This document shows, one piece after another, positions 45,328 to 57,588 of a stretch of 64,000 nucleotides of DNA. A model generated the notes under the pieces. It was given only the letters and a program-made list of their open reading frames with translations. It ran no database searches and was not told where the DNA came from. Where the stretch lies: contig CM030363.1 in NCBI GenBank assembly GCA_017893485.1, forward strand, positions 174,866,686 to 174,930,685, in the 5' to 3' direction. The stretch's first letter is position 1; the number at the start of each line of letters is the position of its first letter. The translations under genes were made by a program, and so were the position numbers. This DNA comes from Hemerocallis citrina (Eukaryota > Streptophyta > Magnoliopsida > Asparagales > Asphodelaceae).

Positions 45328-45379
45328 AGCAATAGATCTGCCTCTCCGATCAGTTCCCTCCACCAATAACTATTTCAGT

Positions 45380-46900
45380 CATGCCTCCTAGGCCAAAGGT
45401 AGCAGCCGCCAAGCCAAACATCCTCTTCTACTATCGCAACCTTCCTTCAGTGGGGTTGCGTCAGTGGGCTCCCAACACAACCGTCCTAAACCTTATCCAG
45501 CCGAAAACGAGGGTCGGTCCACACATCCACCCCTTCCTCAGTGCACCGTGCCGCAGTCAAATCACCGCGAGGTCATCAATGCCTGCCTCGAACGGACGGA
45601 CCTCCGCCAACGCCTAGATGAAAGGTGCACCTAAGATGGTGGTTCCCACTCAAAATGCCAAAGGATCCAAAGGAGTCCTTCACCTCGGCAACAGAGGTCC
45701 TATCGAATGCCATCGCCATGAAGATAAAGAAGCAAGAGAAGAGTAGGTTCCTGTGACTCGAGCAGAGTTCTGTAACTTCACAGACCAAGTACTTAGGGCC
45801 CTCCAAGGTGCCCCAAATAGGAACAACAAGGAAAGCAGTCCACACCCCATGACCAATTAAAAAGAAAATCCTACAGGTCACCTCGATCAGAGGGGCTAGA
45901 GGATATGGTGCTCCTTCGCCTCCGATAGATTGAGAACTACCTTGTCAGACGGTCATGAGGAGGATCACCAAGGTGGGGGATACTGCCCCATCCGACCCCC
46001 CTTCACAAAAGCTATCCTTGAAGCTCTCATTCCTGAGAACTTCAAGCCTCCCACCTTTGAATCATAGATGGTGAGGCCGACCCCGTAGATTACACTGAAA
46101 GTTTCAAAACTCTCATGATGATCCACATAGCCTCCGACGCACTCCTCTGTAGAACTTTCCCAGCAACCTTGAAGGGATCTGCATGGGAGTGGTACTCCTG
46201 TCTCCTTCTAGGGTCTGTCTCCCCATTCATTAGCTCGAGAAACTATTTTTCACACACTTAATTAGTAGTAGAAAAGTTGAGAAGACTAGTGCTTCCATGC
46301 TTGAGGTAAAGCAAAGGGCAGGGGAGCCCCTCAAGGACTTTGTCAGTCGCTTCACGACCGAGTCTAGGTCTATCTCCACCCTCGACTCGATGGTGGCTGC
46401 TGCCGCCTTTCGACATAATGTCAACGACACCTACCCAAAAGTGTCCCTGGCCAATAAGCCTCCTCAGGATTTCTCTGAGCAGTTGCAAAGTTGTTTGAAG
46501 TAAATCTGAGCTAAGGAGGTTCTTCATCATTAGGACCAAATTGAGCCCTCGTCTGAAAATAAACAAAGAAGTGTGAATGAGGAAGGCCCCAAGAAATCCT
46601 AGAAAAATGGGTCCGGCCAACGCTGCTCACTTCTGGTCCCTCGCTCTGACGAATTCACCCTGCTCAACACCAACATATCAATAGTCTTCATGGAGACCGA
46701 GTGTGAGTGAAAGGCTCTTGAAGATGAACTTGAAGCTCTTATTTTTCATGGTCACCTCTTTAAGTACACCCAGATGGACAAGGTCGACCCACCATCCGCT
46801 CGATGAGCTGTTAAGCATGCGGAGAAAGATCATGAGGCCCAAGACTCTGAATCTCTAGTCATTCTCCATTCCATCCATGGCTGACTTTGAAGAGGTCCCA
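45380..46900 (+). pseudogene. Tat-clade gag remnant
   Basis: It begins MPPRPKVAAAKPN at 45381. Between about 46090 and 46260 the frame reads MMIHIASDALLCRTFPATLK then GSAWEWYSCL, and 46297-46503 reads RAGEPLKDFVSRFTTESRS then LDSMVAAAAFRHNV. These are the core of Tat/Retand-type Gag proteins. Stops and frameshifts separate the parts (for example at 45615 and 46502). Beyond 46503 the frame decays, and at 46903-46939 a long G run interrupts it. Confidence 0.8.
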
Positions 46901-46902
46901 TT

Positions 46903-46939
46903 GGGGGGGGGGGGGGGTGGGGTGGGGGGGGGGGGGGGG
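46903..46939 (+). repeat. Poly-G tract
   Basis: 37 bases with only two Ts among Gs, in the gag-protease spacer of the Tat element. It could form a G-quadruplex on the plus strand. Its length may also be inexact in an assembled sequence. Confidence 0.95.
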
Positions 46940-47049
46940 CGTTCATCAGAAAGGTCAACTCAGTGCATAATGCCCCCTATCAAGAGCTGGGAAATCCCAA
47001 TAAAATTCTCATAAAGAGGTCTTGAAGGCGTCTGAACCTCCAATGGAAT

Positions 47050-47199
47050 GCCCTAGTGGTCAACATCTCCATGGTGAATGAAGTATGTTGCATACTGGTC
47101 GATCATTGTAGATCGGTGAACATCCTCTTCCTAAAAGCTTTTGAAGGTCTCAAGATATCCAAGGACCATCTGAAACCCACGGGGTACACCCTCCATAGG
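47050..47199 (+). pseudogene. Tat-clade protease, first part
   Basis: The frame reads ISMVNEVCCILVDHCRSVN then ILFLKAFEGL, the place where relatives have V-L-V-D-x-G-S-S-A-D-I-L. The residue after the active-site Asp is changed (DHCRS in place of D-x-G-S-S), so it is inactive. It is cut by the solo LTR at 47200. Confidence 0.75.
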
Positions 47200-50100
47200 T
47201 GTAACACCCCGCAAAATTGGAAATTACAATTTTGTCCTCGTGTGTTATGCACGTGTATTTTGTAACGTGTTTTCATCCCGTATTTTGATTATCGACTATT
47301 TATTTATTTTCAATATTGATTTTTCCCTATTTTGAATCAACAAAAATATAATATTTCGATATTTGTATTCTACGTGCTTTGTACGTGTTTTCAATACACA
47401 TATTAATTACATATTTTCCCCCGCTACGGGTGATAATTTCTAGGTTCCAATTATTTATTTTATGTTTACAAATCTATTTTTATAAAACGAAAATTCATTT
47501 TTCCCTTATTTTGATTAAAATGCATTTTTCGATTTTCTGCACGTATGGTGCACGTGCAAATTTTTATTCTCATTTTGCTACTCTCATTTTACTATTTTTA
47601 GCATGCATTAGTTTTATTTAGCCTTTCTTTTGATCCATAGACCTATAAACTAAAATGTAGCCCATTAGGAGAGGAGCCCACTAGATAATTAAATAAATTA
47701 ATTAGTAATGAGCCCATGTAGCAAGCCCACTAGATAATTAAATAAATTAATTAGTAATGAGCCCATGTAGCAAGCCCACTATTAAAATCACATTTTTAGT
47801 TAAACATGTACTAATACATGACAAGTTACACATATTAGTACACATTTAGAGTTATAGAAATGTGTTCATATTTGTTTATGCATGTGTGCATGCATACACA
47901 AATGTATTTGGACCATTTTTTGGGCAAGGGGAGGAGAAGAGTTGGTAGGTTGAGTTAGTGGAGAGTGGGGAGATGAAGAGATGGAGGTTTTAAGAGTTAG
48001 TAAAGTGGAGAGTTGTAAAATAAATTTGAAGAGTTATTAGGGTGAGATTTTTGCACTTTAGACCCTTCCAAAATCCTATAAATAGAGTCTCATTTCCTAC
48101 ATTTCTCTTGCACCAAAAACATTATAGAAAGAAAGAAATAAGCGTAAGAAAAAGAAAGAGAGTGAGAGTCCTTTTGTTTGGGGGAATTGCTAGAGAAAGG
48201 AAGCCTTTGCTAGGGAGAGAGAGCTTTGCTAGGAAGAGGAGTCATTGCTAGGAGTTTGTCTTAGAGCTAGAAGAAGTGTCTCATCTTTTCCTTTTGTTCA
48301 AGTTTCAATAAGGTGGGTGTCTCCTACTTTCTAATTCTTTTTTTTTTGAATGTGCATGTTAATAGAGATGAATGAGTAATATAGAATTTGATTTGATAAA
48401 ATAGGACAAACCTATGCATTGGATGTAATGAAATATTGCTTTATTGAGTAAACAAACCCAACTTATGTTAATTAGTAATGAGAAAGAAATGTTGATTTGT
48501 TTTGTCATGAATTAGTATGCATGAATGAAGATATAATTGATTGTATGAAAAATGTTGGGAATACATTCTTTTGCAAAAATATTTTTGTAAAGTTAATTGA
48601 ATGCCATAAACTTGTTTTGATTGTTGCCATGCTAGTTGAAAAGAAGAGTGCAACTAAAGGATTAATTCTATGAACCATATTAGAGTGTTTGCAAATTTGT
48701 GATTTGTCAAATGTGTGATATGTAGGAGAATTGTTAAAGAATGCTATATTTCGACATATGATTAGAGATATGATGAAAAAGAAAAGAGAAGGAAATAAAT
48801 TCTTTTTTATGAAGTATGTTGACATATGTCAAAAATACAATTTTTGTATGAAAGGAATTTCTTTGAGACACTCATAATCGATTAAAAAATATGTTTGATT
48901 CTTAACACAAATTTTTATTTGTAAGATGTTGGGCATAAACTAGTTTCTTAGAAAAATCATGATTTTAATTTTCGAGTTTGAAAAGAAGTGTAAATTTTGT
49001 AAAGAAAGGAAAATCTTTTTTTTTAAAATGAGATATATGCTAAAAATAAGTTTGGACTTGTTGATTACTATTTAAGATTTCCTTTTAGTCCAAAGAGAAG
49101 TTTATTACAATATCCTAAAGGATTGGATTATTGGGTAAACAAGTTTTATTAAAAAGAAACAATTTCAGAAAATTGTGAACAAAAGTATATGAATACAACT
49201 TCTAAACAAAAAGCACACTAGGACTTACTGGTTAGTCAATGAGCACCTCTTATAAGAGATCTTGGGTTCAAATCTTGATAGCCATCTTTTATTTTTTTGA
49301 TTTTGTTTTAACAGAATAAGATGCTTTTTTTAGTATGAATAAATTCCTATTATGGTTATAAGATAAAATGGAAGCTATTAGAGATTGTTATGGAAATTTT
49401 ATTGTCTATTTTAAGAAAGTAAAAATGAGACTTTAAAAAGGGAGCTTTTGATTAAAACTCATACTTTCTTCATATAAAATGAAGTAATAAATATTAAAGC
49501 TAATCATAACTTTATTGCATATTTTGAGGAAAATGAAATGGGAAATATTAAGATTGTTTTCTTGTATATTTTGAGATATAAAGAGAGATGAAATTGTGAG
49601 TATGAAACTTTGTAGTGAACAAAAACAAAGTATTATTTTTGTTAAGTGATTTTTTTAAGAGAATTATACTTTGATTTTGTTTAAGAAATATTTTAAAGGG
49701 AATTGAGATATTGTGATAGTTTGAATTGGTTATAAAATTTCATGTGATGAAATTGTGTTCTTAAAAAGGGAATCCTTTTTGCTTATAAAGACTATGAGTG
49801 AATAACTAGATATGAATAGTGTAAAGACTAAGAAATGATTGCTTTATGGATAAGTGCTAATACAAGACATTAATCATTGTGAATAAATAGAAGATGAAAA
49901 TTATATAAGTTTAAGACATGATTAAGAAAGGGTGTGAATACCCATGTTTCTTGTACATGAAAACTGAGATTTAGAATTAGTGAAACCCTCATTACCGGCA
50001 TTATAGAAATAAAAGAATGTTGAGTTGTGATTTTGAGATGTGGTTATGAAGCCATCTCGTATTTGTTGACTAAGTCCGGTAGGAGGTAACAACTAATTCT

Positions 50101-50343
50101 ACATGTCTTGAACTTAGGAAAATTTAGGCACATAAGTGAAATGTAGTAAACTTAGGGAAACGTAAGTGGGGTGCTCTATATAGTCGGCGGTGGACTCCAA
50201 GACTATAGACCCAGTTAGTGGACTGAGGTTGCCCTGTGGGAGACGGATTATTATATTTTAGTCCGGGACTATGAGGACGGGTCAGCGGTGGACTCCGGGA
50301 TCTTGAGTAGTCGGACGGATGGATTTTGTGTTTACCATCTCCA

Positions 50344-50395
<52 letters not shown>

Positions 50396-51102
50396 CTAGA
50401 GGGTCACATACGGGATGGTTCGTACGATGTGGAATCTGTTATAACAGCTGGCGGTGGACTCCAAGGCTGGGATTCACATTCGTGGAATAGTCTGAACTTT
50501 GTTTTGCTACCGGGTAGTTTTCATGGCGAGGGATCGAGCCCTTCAATGTGGAGTACGTAGGCGCTTGCCCTCGGACCTATGTAGTATGGGATGCATAGAA
50601 TCCGAACAAGTGTGCATTAGTGTCATCCTAGTGTAGAATTGTGTGCATTAGGCATTAAGGCATGGCATACACTTATATTTAGAATAATCACTTTTGACAC
50701 TTTACTTGTTCATTCAATTTTTTTTTTTTGTGATTTGTTAAAGTATGAGATCGTTATACTATTCCCGGCATAGAGAGGATAGCCGTGTATAACATTTCGT
50801 CAGTTGTAAGTAACTGACGTGCCCACAGACTGACATGCAGGTAAAGGACTATTCGTGGAGTTATAGAGTGGATATGCTATTGCTGTTTAGAAGTTAAAGA
50901 TGTTGCAAATGATGTTAAAGTTATACAAGTTGTATTTCATTGATTGTAATCTTTTAGTCTTCCGCTGTGTAAAAACCAAGTATAAAGGAACTCTGATGTA
51001 TTGTGAATGAAAAGTTTTAAATTCCTTGTAAAATTGTACGAAGTGAAGTAAAGATCCTGTGAAATCTCGAATTTATCCTTATTTGAAATTCGGGGTGTTA
51101 CA
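47200..51102 (+). mobile_element. Solo LTR L4 (Tekay-like), in Tat protease
   Basis: 3903 bp from TGTAACACCCCG to CGGGGTGTTACA (perfect 12-bp inverted ends), with duplication ATAGG at 47195-47199 and 51103-51107. Plus orientation: TATA box TATAAATA at 48077-48084. A tandem duplication of 48 bp lies at 47683-47780. A tRNA-like/B-box stretch with GGGTTCAAATC is at 49221-49284. Around 50180-50480 are three copies of a unit with core GGCGGTGGACTCC and a TA array (50345-50391). The GCGAGGGATCGAGCCC/TATGGGATGCATA block is at 50519-50602, and the palindrome GTCAGTTGTAAGTAACTGAC at 50799-50818. No internal coding region, so a solo LTR. Confidence 0.9.
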
Positions 51103-51107
51103 ATAGG

Positions 51108-51403
51108 TTCTCTAGGTTTCTGGTCCAAATCAAAAGGATTGCCACCCTCGACATGACAGTGGGCAAAATCCCACTCTCCGGATTAAAGCCATGGACTTCA
51201 TGGTTGTTAAAGTGAAGGCTGCCTACAATGCCATCCTCGGTGTTTCACATGAAGATAAAATTCCTCATGCCAATTGGGGTAGGAGAAGCCAAAAGAAGTC
51301 AAGAAATGGCTCGGACATATCTTACGGCAACAATGGGGAGCTCGGTCCTCCCGCTCGAAGCCTTAAAACTCCTACAGGGAAGAAATCGGGTTGTTTCTGA
51401 AAC
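51108..51403 (+). pseudogene. Tat-clade protease, second part
   Basis: After the LTR the frame continues with DFMVVKVKAAYNAILG (51190-51237) and, one frame over, KFLMPIGVGEAKRSQEMA. In relatives this is the F-L-V-V-x-x-x-x-A-Y-N-A-I-L-G-R region just before RT. The hAT element cuts it at 51404. Confidence 0.8.
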
Positions 51404-51641
51404 TAGCGGTGGCATTCGAGTTGACCAGGTCGGGTCGGGTCTGACCCGCGCAGGTCGAACCCAAGTTAGGGAGGGTTCAGGTCGGGTCGCGCGCTAAACT
51501 GGGCCGAGTTTGAAAATGAAAATGTCGATCCGGTCGACCCGCGAAACCTTTAGGGTCGAACCCATTTCGGGTCTGTCCGGATCACGGAGTGGCCCGATTG
51601 AGTGCTTTTGGGTTTTTTCTTCAACTAAAATAAAATTATAC

Positions 51642-51691
<50 letters not shown>

Positions 51692-51695
<4 letters not shown>

Positions 51696-51904
51696 AAAGC
51701 TTCGGTTGAGCACTACTCTAGTGCTCACCGCGTGAACACTAGGCCTTCAGGCATTCGTATCGAAAATCCGAACCGTTCACATTGATCTACACATCTAAAT
51801 TAGTCTAAATGTGTAAAATCAAATCATTTGAAATTCATTTGCCCATTTATTAAAGTGTTACAAAATTGTATGGCTGAAAATTATTGTTTTTATAGTCACA
51901 TGAT

Positions 51905-51907
<3 letters not shown>
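51692..51907. mobile_element. Half copy of foldback MITE F2, between TA arrays
   Basis: Matches one arm and the loop of the element at 40058-40408 (shared CATTGATCTACACATCTAAA and AAATCATTTGAAATTCATTT). The other arm is missing; a TA array (51908-51952) replaces it. Another TA array precedes it (51643-51691). It lies inside the hAT element. Confidence 0.75.
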
Positions 51908-51958
<51 letters not shown>

Positions 51959-52129
51959 AATAAGATTCAAAGAGTGGAAGTATGAAAGAAAATTGTATAT
52001 ATTATTTATTTTAACTTCTATGAGTTACAAATTTTTTACATACAATTTGCTAGATGTTGTTGGTCTTCAATTTTCTTTTGTTGTGTTGGTCGACGGGCGA
52101 GTTGCTTCCACTTGTTGACGTGTCGACCC

Positions 52130-54180
52130 CAGTTTCTTAAGGCCTATCTTCAGCCTTCATCCAATCTTCCGTACACACAAGAATCTCCAACAATTGGGGC
52201 TTCAAACGATTACTGTAATCTGTTAGAATCCTGCCACTTGTAGAAATGCACTTTCTGAAGCAACTATAAAGATAAATGGAGTTAATACATCTTTAGCCAT
52301 ATGTTTAAGAATATTATAAACATGTTCATGTTCTTTCCACCATTGTAGCACATTAATCTTAGCACTAAAACTATCACTATCTTGTTGATTATATCAATTT
52401 AATTCATTATGTTTATTAGTCCTAGGATTTTTTTTATTGAATTTCAGCAAGTGAATTAAAAGTGGCATCGTCTAATTTACTCTTACCCTTATCTCTAGAA
52501 GTAGAATAAGAAGAAGTAACTATACTAGTTGTACTACAAGATGCAAAAAGTTCTTCATAATAATCATACAAGTTATTCAATGTGGATTCAAAGTTAACTA
52601 AAAATTTATTACAATCATATTCAGATTCATCTCCAAGTAAAATATATTTCAATCAAACTCCTCTTACCTGCTAATTAGATACGAGGATCCATAACTGTAG
52701 CAATACAATACAACATAGGAGGAAGGCTAAAATACTTCAAAATTTAGTGTATGCGGGTTTAACAATATGACCAATGTAAATGTCATCAATCATTTCTTGA
52801 AAAGTTTACATCATTGTAACTAGTGAAATAAAAATACTATTAGAAGTAGAATCATAAGATTTTGAAAATTTTAAAGTTGGGGTTTTAAACGGTTCTAAAA
52901 ATCGTAACAAAGATTTGGCATAATACCATGATTGTTCAGTCATTTGAAAATTTTCCATATTTTTTGCAAGACAAAAATCATTTATACACTCTTTATATTG
53001 AGTAACAACATTTAATAAATCAAAAGTAGAGTTCCATCGGTGTTTAACATCCTTAGGAAATTTTTTAAAATGTATACCCTTAAGATTACACAATTCTTTA
53101 AATTATTGAAGCATAGAGCCACTTAAAATGATAAAATGTACACAATTTCTAATGTTATGCACAAATGGTTCGGCTATTTTCAATGCATTTTGAACACATA
53201 AATTTAAAATATGATTTGCACATCTAATATGAAAAATTTCTAAACATGGAGGAGCTAATTGTGTTTTTAATGTACTAATCGATGCATTGTTGTTATATGC
53301 ATTATCAAAACTAATACAATTTTTTTTATCACTAATATGAAAGATATCACAAACTTCTAAAATATGATTTGCAATTACTAAACCACTATGTGAATATGGC
53401 AAAAGCTGCAAGTGATCTGATCCGCTATTGGATCATCCAATCACTATCGATCCAATGACAAGTTATGCCTATTATTGGAATATCATTACAACCTTTTCGG
53501 CAATCGGAAGTTAACGATACTCTACAAGTCAAATAATACAATAGTGCAATTAAAGTGTCTCTCGATGTAAAGTTTAAAATGATCGGCCTTGAGTGTGTTT
53601 CTATGGATTCTTCTAAAATGAGAATTTAGTGCATTTTGGTTAAAAGACCCTACATTCCTACTATCGGAATCGGAAAAATGTAACTCCTCATTAATAACTA
53701 GTCGAGCCATTTCCCGTCAAACATTTTTGGGATCATATGGGTGGCTATCTACATGTTCGGTCCTAGGGTAAATTTTTTGTTGGCCAGGTTGGTCTTGTAA
53801 TAGATCCATGTGTACATTTTGAATGTGCCATTTATTGTACCAGTTCTCTCACCCTTCCTCCATTTGTAACTCTTAGAACAAGTTTTACAAATCTAATATC
53901 CTACACCCGGATTGTCCTCTTCGGGAATATAGTGATAATATTTGTGTCAATCACTTGTTTTCCACCTAAATTTTCTACTACTACTGGGTTTGGTTTGTTG
54001 TGTTTGTGTGTCAACCTCATACATTTCTTCTTCTATGTCGTGTGGAGGGATATCGTGAGATCCTACCAAAGTATTCATAAATTCAGGCTCTATTTGTGGG
54101 ACTATTGGATGCCTACGTAAAGAACCGAGGGAATCTTGTCCACTTTGGGTACGACCGCTACCTCGTGATTTAGACATGGC
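52130..54180 (-). pseudogene. hAT transposase remnant (RICESLEEPER-like)
   Basis: From the ATG at 54178 the minus strand gives an N-terminal region with MSKSRGSGRTQ, then a BED-type zinc-finger stretch YICKTCSKSYKWRKGE (about 53910-53860). Further on come ISDKKNCISFDNAYNNNASI and FHIRCANHILNLCVQNALK (53350-53190), KHRWNSTFDLLNVV (53050-53010) and, at the end, STSGRILTDYSNRLKPQLLE (about 52235-52176), which is the hAT dimerisation domain. Stops and frameshifts occur throughout (for example at 53947, 53103, 52806, 52434), so the protein is lost. Confidence 0.82.
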
Positions 54181-55038
54181 AATAGTGTATGTTAAAGTAG
54201 TGTACATGAAAAAATAACAATTTATAGTGTTCTAATAGTATATGTAAAAAAACAATCTAGGAGATATATGTTTAAAAAAATCTTTAAAAAATTAAGAGGG
54301 TTGACAGAGAGAAAGGCAAAAAACTAACAAACAATTCGTAACAAAAAAATTAGAACTACAACAAAAATAAATAGTTGAGAAAATTGTGAATTTTGATATC
54401 GTACTTCGGGAATAATCGTATATATAAATGAAAGAGAAAATGATAGTAGAAGTAGACGTAGTCGATTGAGAAGTGTAGTAGACATAGTCGTAGTCCAGTA
54501 GTCGTAGAAAATAGAGAATGAGCGTCTTCGTTGAGGAAGTTTGTAGTCGAGAGCATTGTTGAATCACCATGAATTCGATACGATCGAAATTGTATATTCT
54601 TTGTTGCTTGCTTCTTTGATGAATGAAATTGATTGAATTGAGTAGTAGTAGTAGAGAGAGTAAGGTGAGAAAAAATTTTGATCGAAGTTAGGGAATTTTT
54701 ATAGGGAAAAAATCCCCCTAAAAAATCAAAAAAAAAGTCCCGAAAGCAGAGCCAACGACTCTCTGGCGCCAAGTTTAGACCGGTCAACCCGTGCAGGTTG
54801 AACGTTTGACTCGTTCGGGTCAAACGGTTCCAAACCCGCTTGTTGGCGAGCGAGTTTCGGGCACATTTGACCAAGTCAATGGGTTCACAGTCCGGGTTGA
54901 GCGGGTTGGAGTTGTGATATTGGCATACTAGGTCGACCCGTTTTGCTAAACGTGTTCGACCCGAACCCGATCCGGTTAAGAGCAGACCGGGTTAGAGCGG
55001 GCGGGTCGTGGGTCAACCAGACCCGAATGCCATCCCTA

Positions 55039-56222
55039 TTTAAACCTATTGATGAGCTAGAAGAAATTCCCTTCTCCCATGAAGACCCATCCAAGTGTTT
55101 TTGAGATACCCAAGCCCTCTCCCACCAAGTCAAAGAGTAACTTGTTAGTTGCATCAAAAGAATCAAGACTTGTTCGTTTGGACCGCCACTGACATGTCTG
55201 GCATCACGGAAGATTTAATTATGAACACCTAAGTGTGAACCCAGATGTCAATCCCGTCCAGCAAAAGCGCTACAAGTTCACTTTCGACAGGCCACATGCT
55301 ATCAAAGATGAAGTCAACAAACTCCTAGCTGCTTGCTTCATTCAAGAAGTCAGCTATCCTGAGTGGCTAGCCAACGTCGTCATGGTGAAGAAGGCTAATG
55401 GTAAGTGGAGGATCTTCATCAACTTCATTGATATGAACAAAGCATGTCTGATGGATTCCTTTCATCTTCCTAACAATGGTGCTTTGTTTGATGCAGCGTC
55501 TGGACATGAGCTACACAGCTTCATGGATGCTATTTCGGGCTACAATCAAATCTGAATGCCTCACATCCCCCCCCCATATCCCAAAAAACATCCTTCATCA
55601 CCGACTAAGGACTCTCTATTATCCTGTCATGCCCTTCAAGCTGAAGAAAGCTAGTGCCACTTATCAAAGGTTGGTGAACAAAGTTTTTAAAGACTAGATC
55701 GGCCGAAACATGGAAGTCTACATGGATGACATGCTTGTAAAAATCCTTAAGAAGGGAGACCATGCAACTGACCTCCAATAAACCTTTAATGTCCTATGGA
55801 AACATAAAATGAGGTTGAACCCCACGAAGTGCACCTTCGGGGTCTCCTCAAGGAAGTTCTTAGGAATCATGATTAGCCAAGGGGGAATTGAAGCCAATCC
55901 GGTCAAAACCGGGTCCATACTCGACATAATTCCCCTGACCAACATCAAAGAAATCTCAAAACTCACAGTGCATCTCGCCGCCATTGGTTATTTCTTTTCT
56001 AAGTGTGGAGAAAAGTGCCACCCCTTCTTTAAAGTTCACCGAGGATCAAAGGGCTTGGGGTTTGAGTGGGGGGAAGCACAGCAAGAAGCCTTTAAACAGC
56101 TCAAAATGTATCTAACCAATCCGCCACTCCTGAGTAAGCCCGAGCTGGGGGAAGTACTCTACCACTACCAGGCCGCTTCGGAAAGAGGAAGACAAGATCC
56201 ATATGCTGATCTACTATGTTAG
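55039..56222 (+). pseudogene. Tat-clade reverse transcriptase remnant
   Basis: Begins with ELEEIPFSHEDPSK (about 55060), the lead into RT. Open blocks at 55235-55555 and 55809-56222 hold PEWLANVVMVKKANGKWRIF, HSFMDAISGYNQI, then after stops VYMDDMLVK (YMDD at 55715-55726, intact) and LNPTKCTFGVSSRKFLGIMI. The connection region continues with FEWGEAQQEAFKQLK and NPPLLSKPELGEVLYHY. Frameshifts lie near 55556 and 55700, and a stop near 55780. The motif wording (PDWLANVVMVKK-type) is diagnostic of the Tat clade. Confidence 0.88.
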
Positions 56223-56440
56223 CAAAGTACTTCATGATGCAGAGCTTCGTTATTCCAATATGGAGAAGATGCCCTAAGCTCTCATAACCTCCGCCCTTAC
56301 TTCCAAGCACACTCGATCTTGATCCTCACCGACTAACCACTCATGCAAGTACTTCATAAACCAATGAGCTCTGAGTGACTCATGAAATGGTCCATTGAAT
56401 TGAGCCAACATGACATCAACTATTGGATGAGGACTACTAT
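56223..56440 (+). pseudogene. Tat RNase H start, truncated
   Basis: A short decayed continuation of the Tat polyprotein with stops, ending at the Tekay LTR. The remainder of RNase H, normally about 1 kb including the Tat archaeal-type second RNase H, was not seen before integrase resumes near 60560, so it was probably deleted. Confidence 0.5.
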
Positions 56441-57544
56441 TGTAATGCCCCATATTTCATACACTAAAAAATTCATGACACACCCAAAATCTTTTACTTC
56501 AATTGAGTATATAAACATAATATAATACAAGAAAAAGAAGAAATCTTACAAAAAGTCTAAACCTCTTGAATTGATAAGATGACTGGCTTAGGATGTCACA
56601 CTTCTATGCTAACACCTCAGGCACTCTTATATGAAAAACCACAATTCGTGGGATCGTTAGCTTGTGAGGCCGACAGTAAAAATCCCAAGAACTTCAACTA
56701 ACTCCAAAAACACAGTATAATAGAAGAAAAACTTGAATCAATATGTATATTAAATGTAAACGGAAAATAGTAGATTATTCAATATCGTATGAGTGAGTGT
56801 GGAACTAATTTACTAAAATGTCAAACATATACTTACTATCCTAACATGCACAATTTAAATATGATGTTTTAATGCATACTTGTTTAGAATTATATGCCGC
56901 TCATACAACATAGTTTCTGAATGCAAGCTACTAGCATTTCTTCTCATTACATGGTTCAACCACTTGCTATGCAATGTTTAAACACAAGAATTTGTACTTC
57001 AACGCATAATCACGTGTAAGTCGAACCCCCAAGATATTGGACCTTACCGGCCTATCCCTAGCCCACACATCATGGATTTATCGGGTGTATCCTCAATCAC
57101 GAACCCCAGCAAGTCAATCTCCCGTAACTCAGAACCTTACCGGCCTACCTCTAGCCCACACATGTGGATTTACCGGACGTATCCTCGGTCCCAAACATTC
57201 CTAGGAACCTCAGCTCTTTACCGGCCATGTTCGTCATTGTTTCAGTCATATTTTCTTCTACTGCAAAATCTTAATTTAACTAGTACCAGATCTTAGTCTA
57301 AATGATGCAAAATATAATCTGGACTTAACGATCCTTAGTACGGACTTACATTTCACAAACTGGAATCTTGGTTATATCGACCACATTCCACTCCTCCTTT
57401 AGAGTTCTCTAACTCTTGTCAGACTCGAACATCGCCTAAGTCACAATCATTCCCTTGGATTTGACCAAGTCAATCTTTCGGACTCGTGGACCTTAGTGGC
57501 CTACTCCTAGCCTACGTATATGGATTTACTGAGCATATCCTTAG

Positions 57545-57588
<44 letters not shown>

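Larger units (their letters stand above)
51404..55038 (-). mobile_element. hAT transposon with broken transposase
   Basis: The ends are TAGCGGTGGCATTCG (left) and TAGGGATGGCATTCGG (right, reverse complement), with GGTCGGGT/CGACCCG-rich subterminal sequence at both sides. The 8-bp flanks TCTGAAAC (51396-51403) and TTTAAACC (55039-55046) match at five positions, consistent with an aged duplication. Inside is a hAT transposase on the minus strand (about 54180-52130). A foldback MITE and TA arrays (51643-51955) have landed near the left end. It interrupts the Tat protease-RT junction. Confidence 0.8.

Noticed and set aside
54356..54874. Open frame of 172 codons on the minus strand in the hAT element
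   Set aside because: It lies in the GGGTCGG-rich subterminal region and leader, upstream of the transposase start, and has no family signature.
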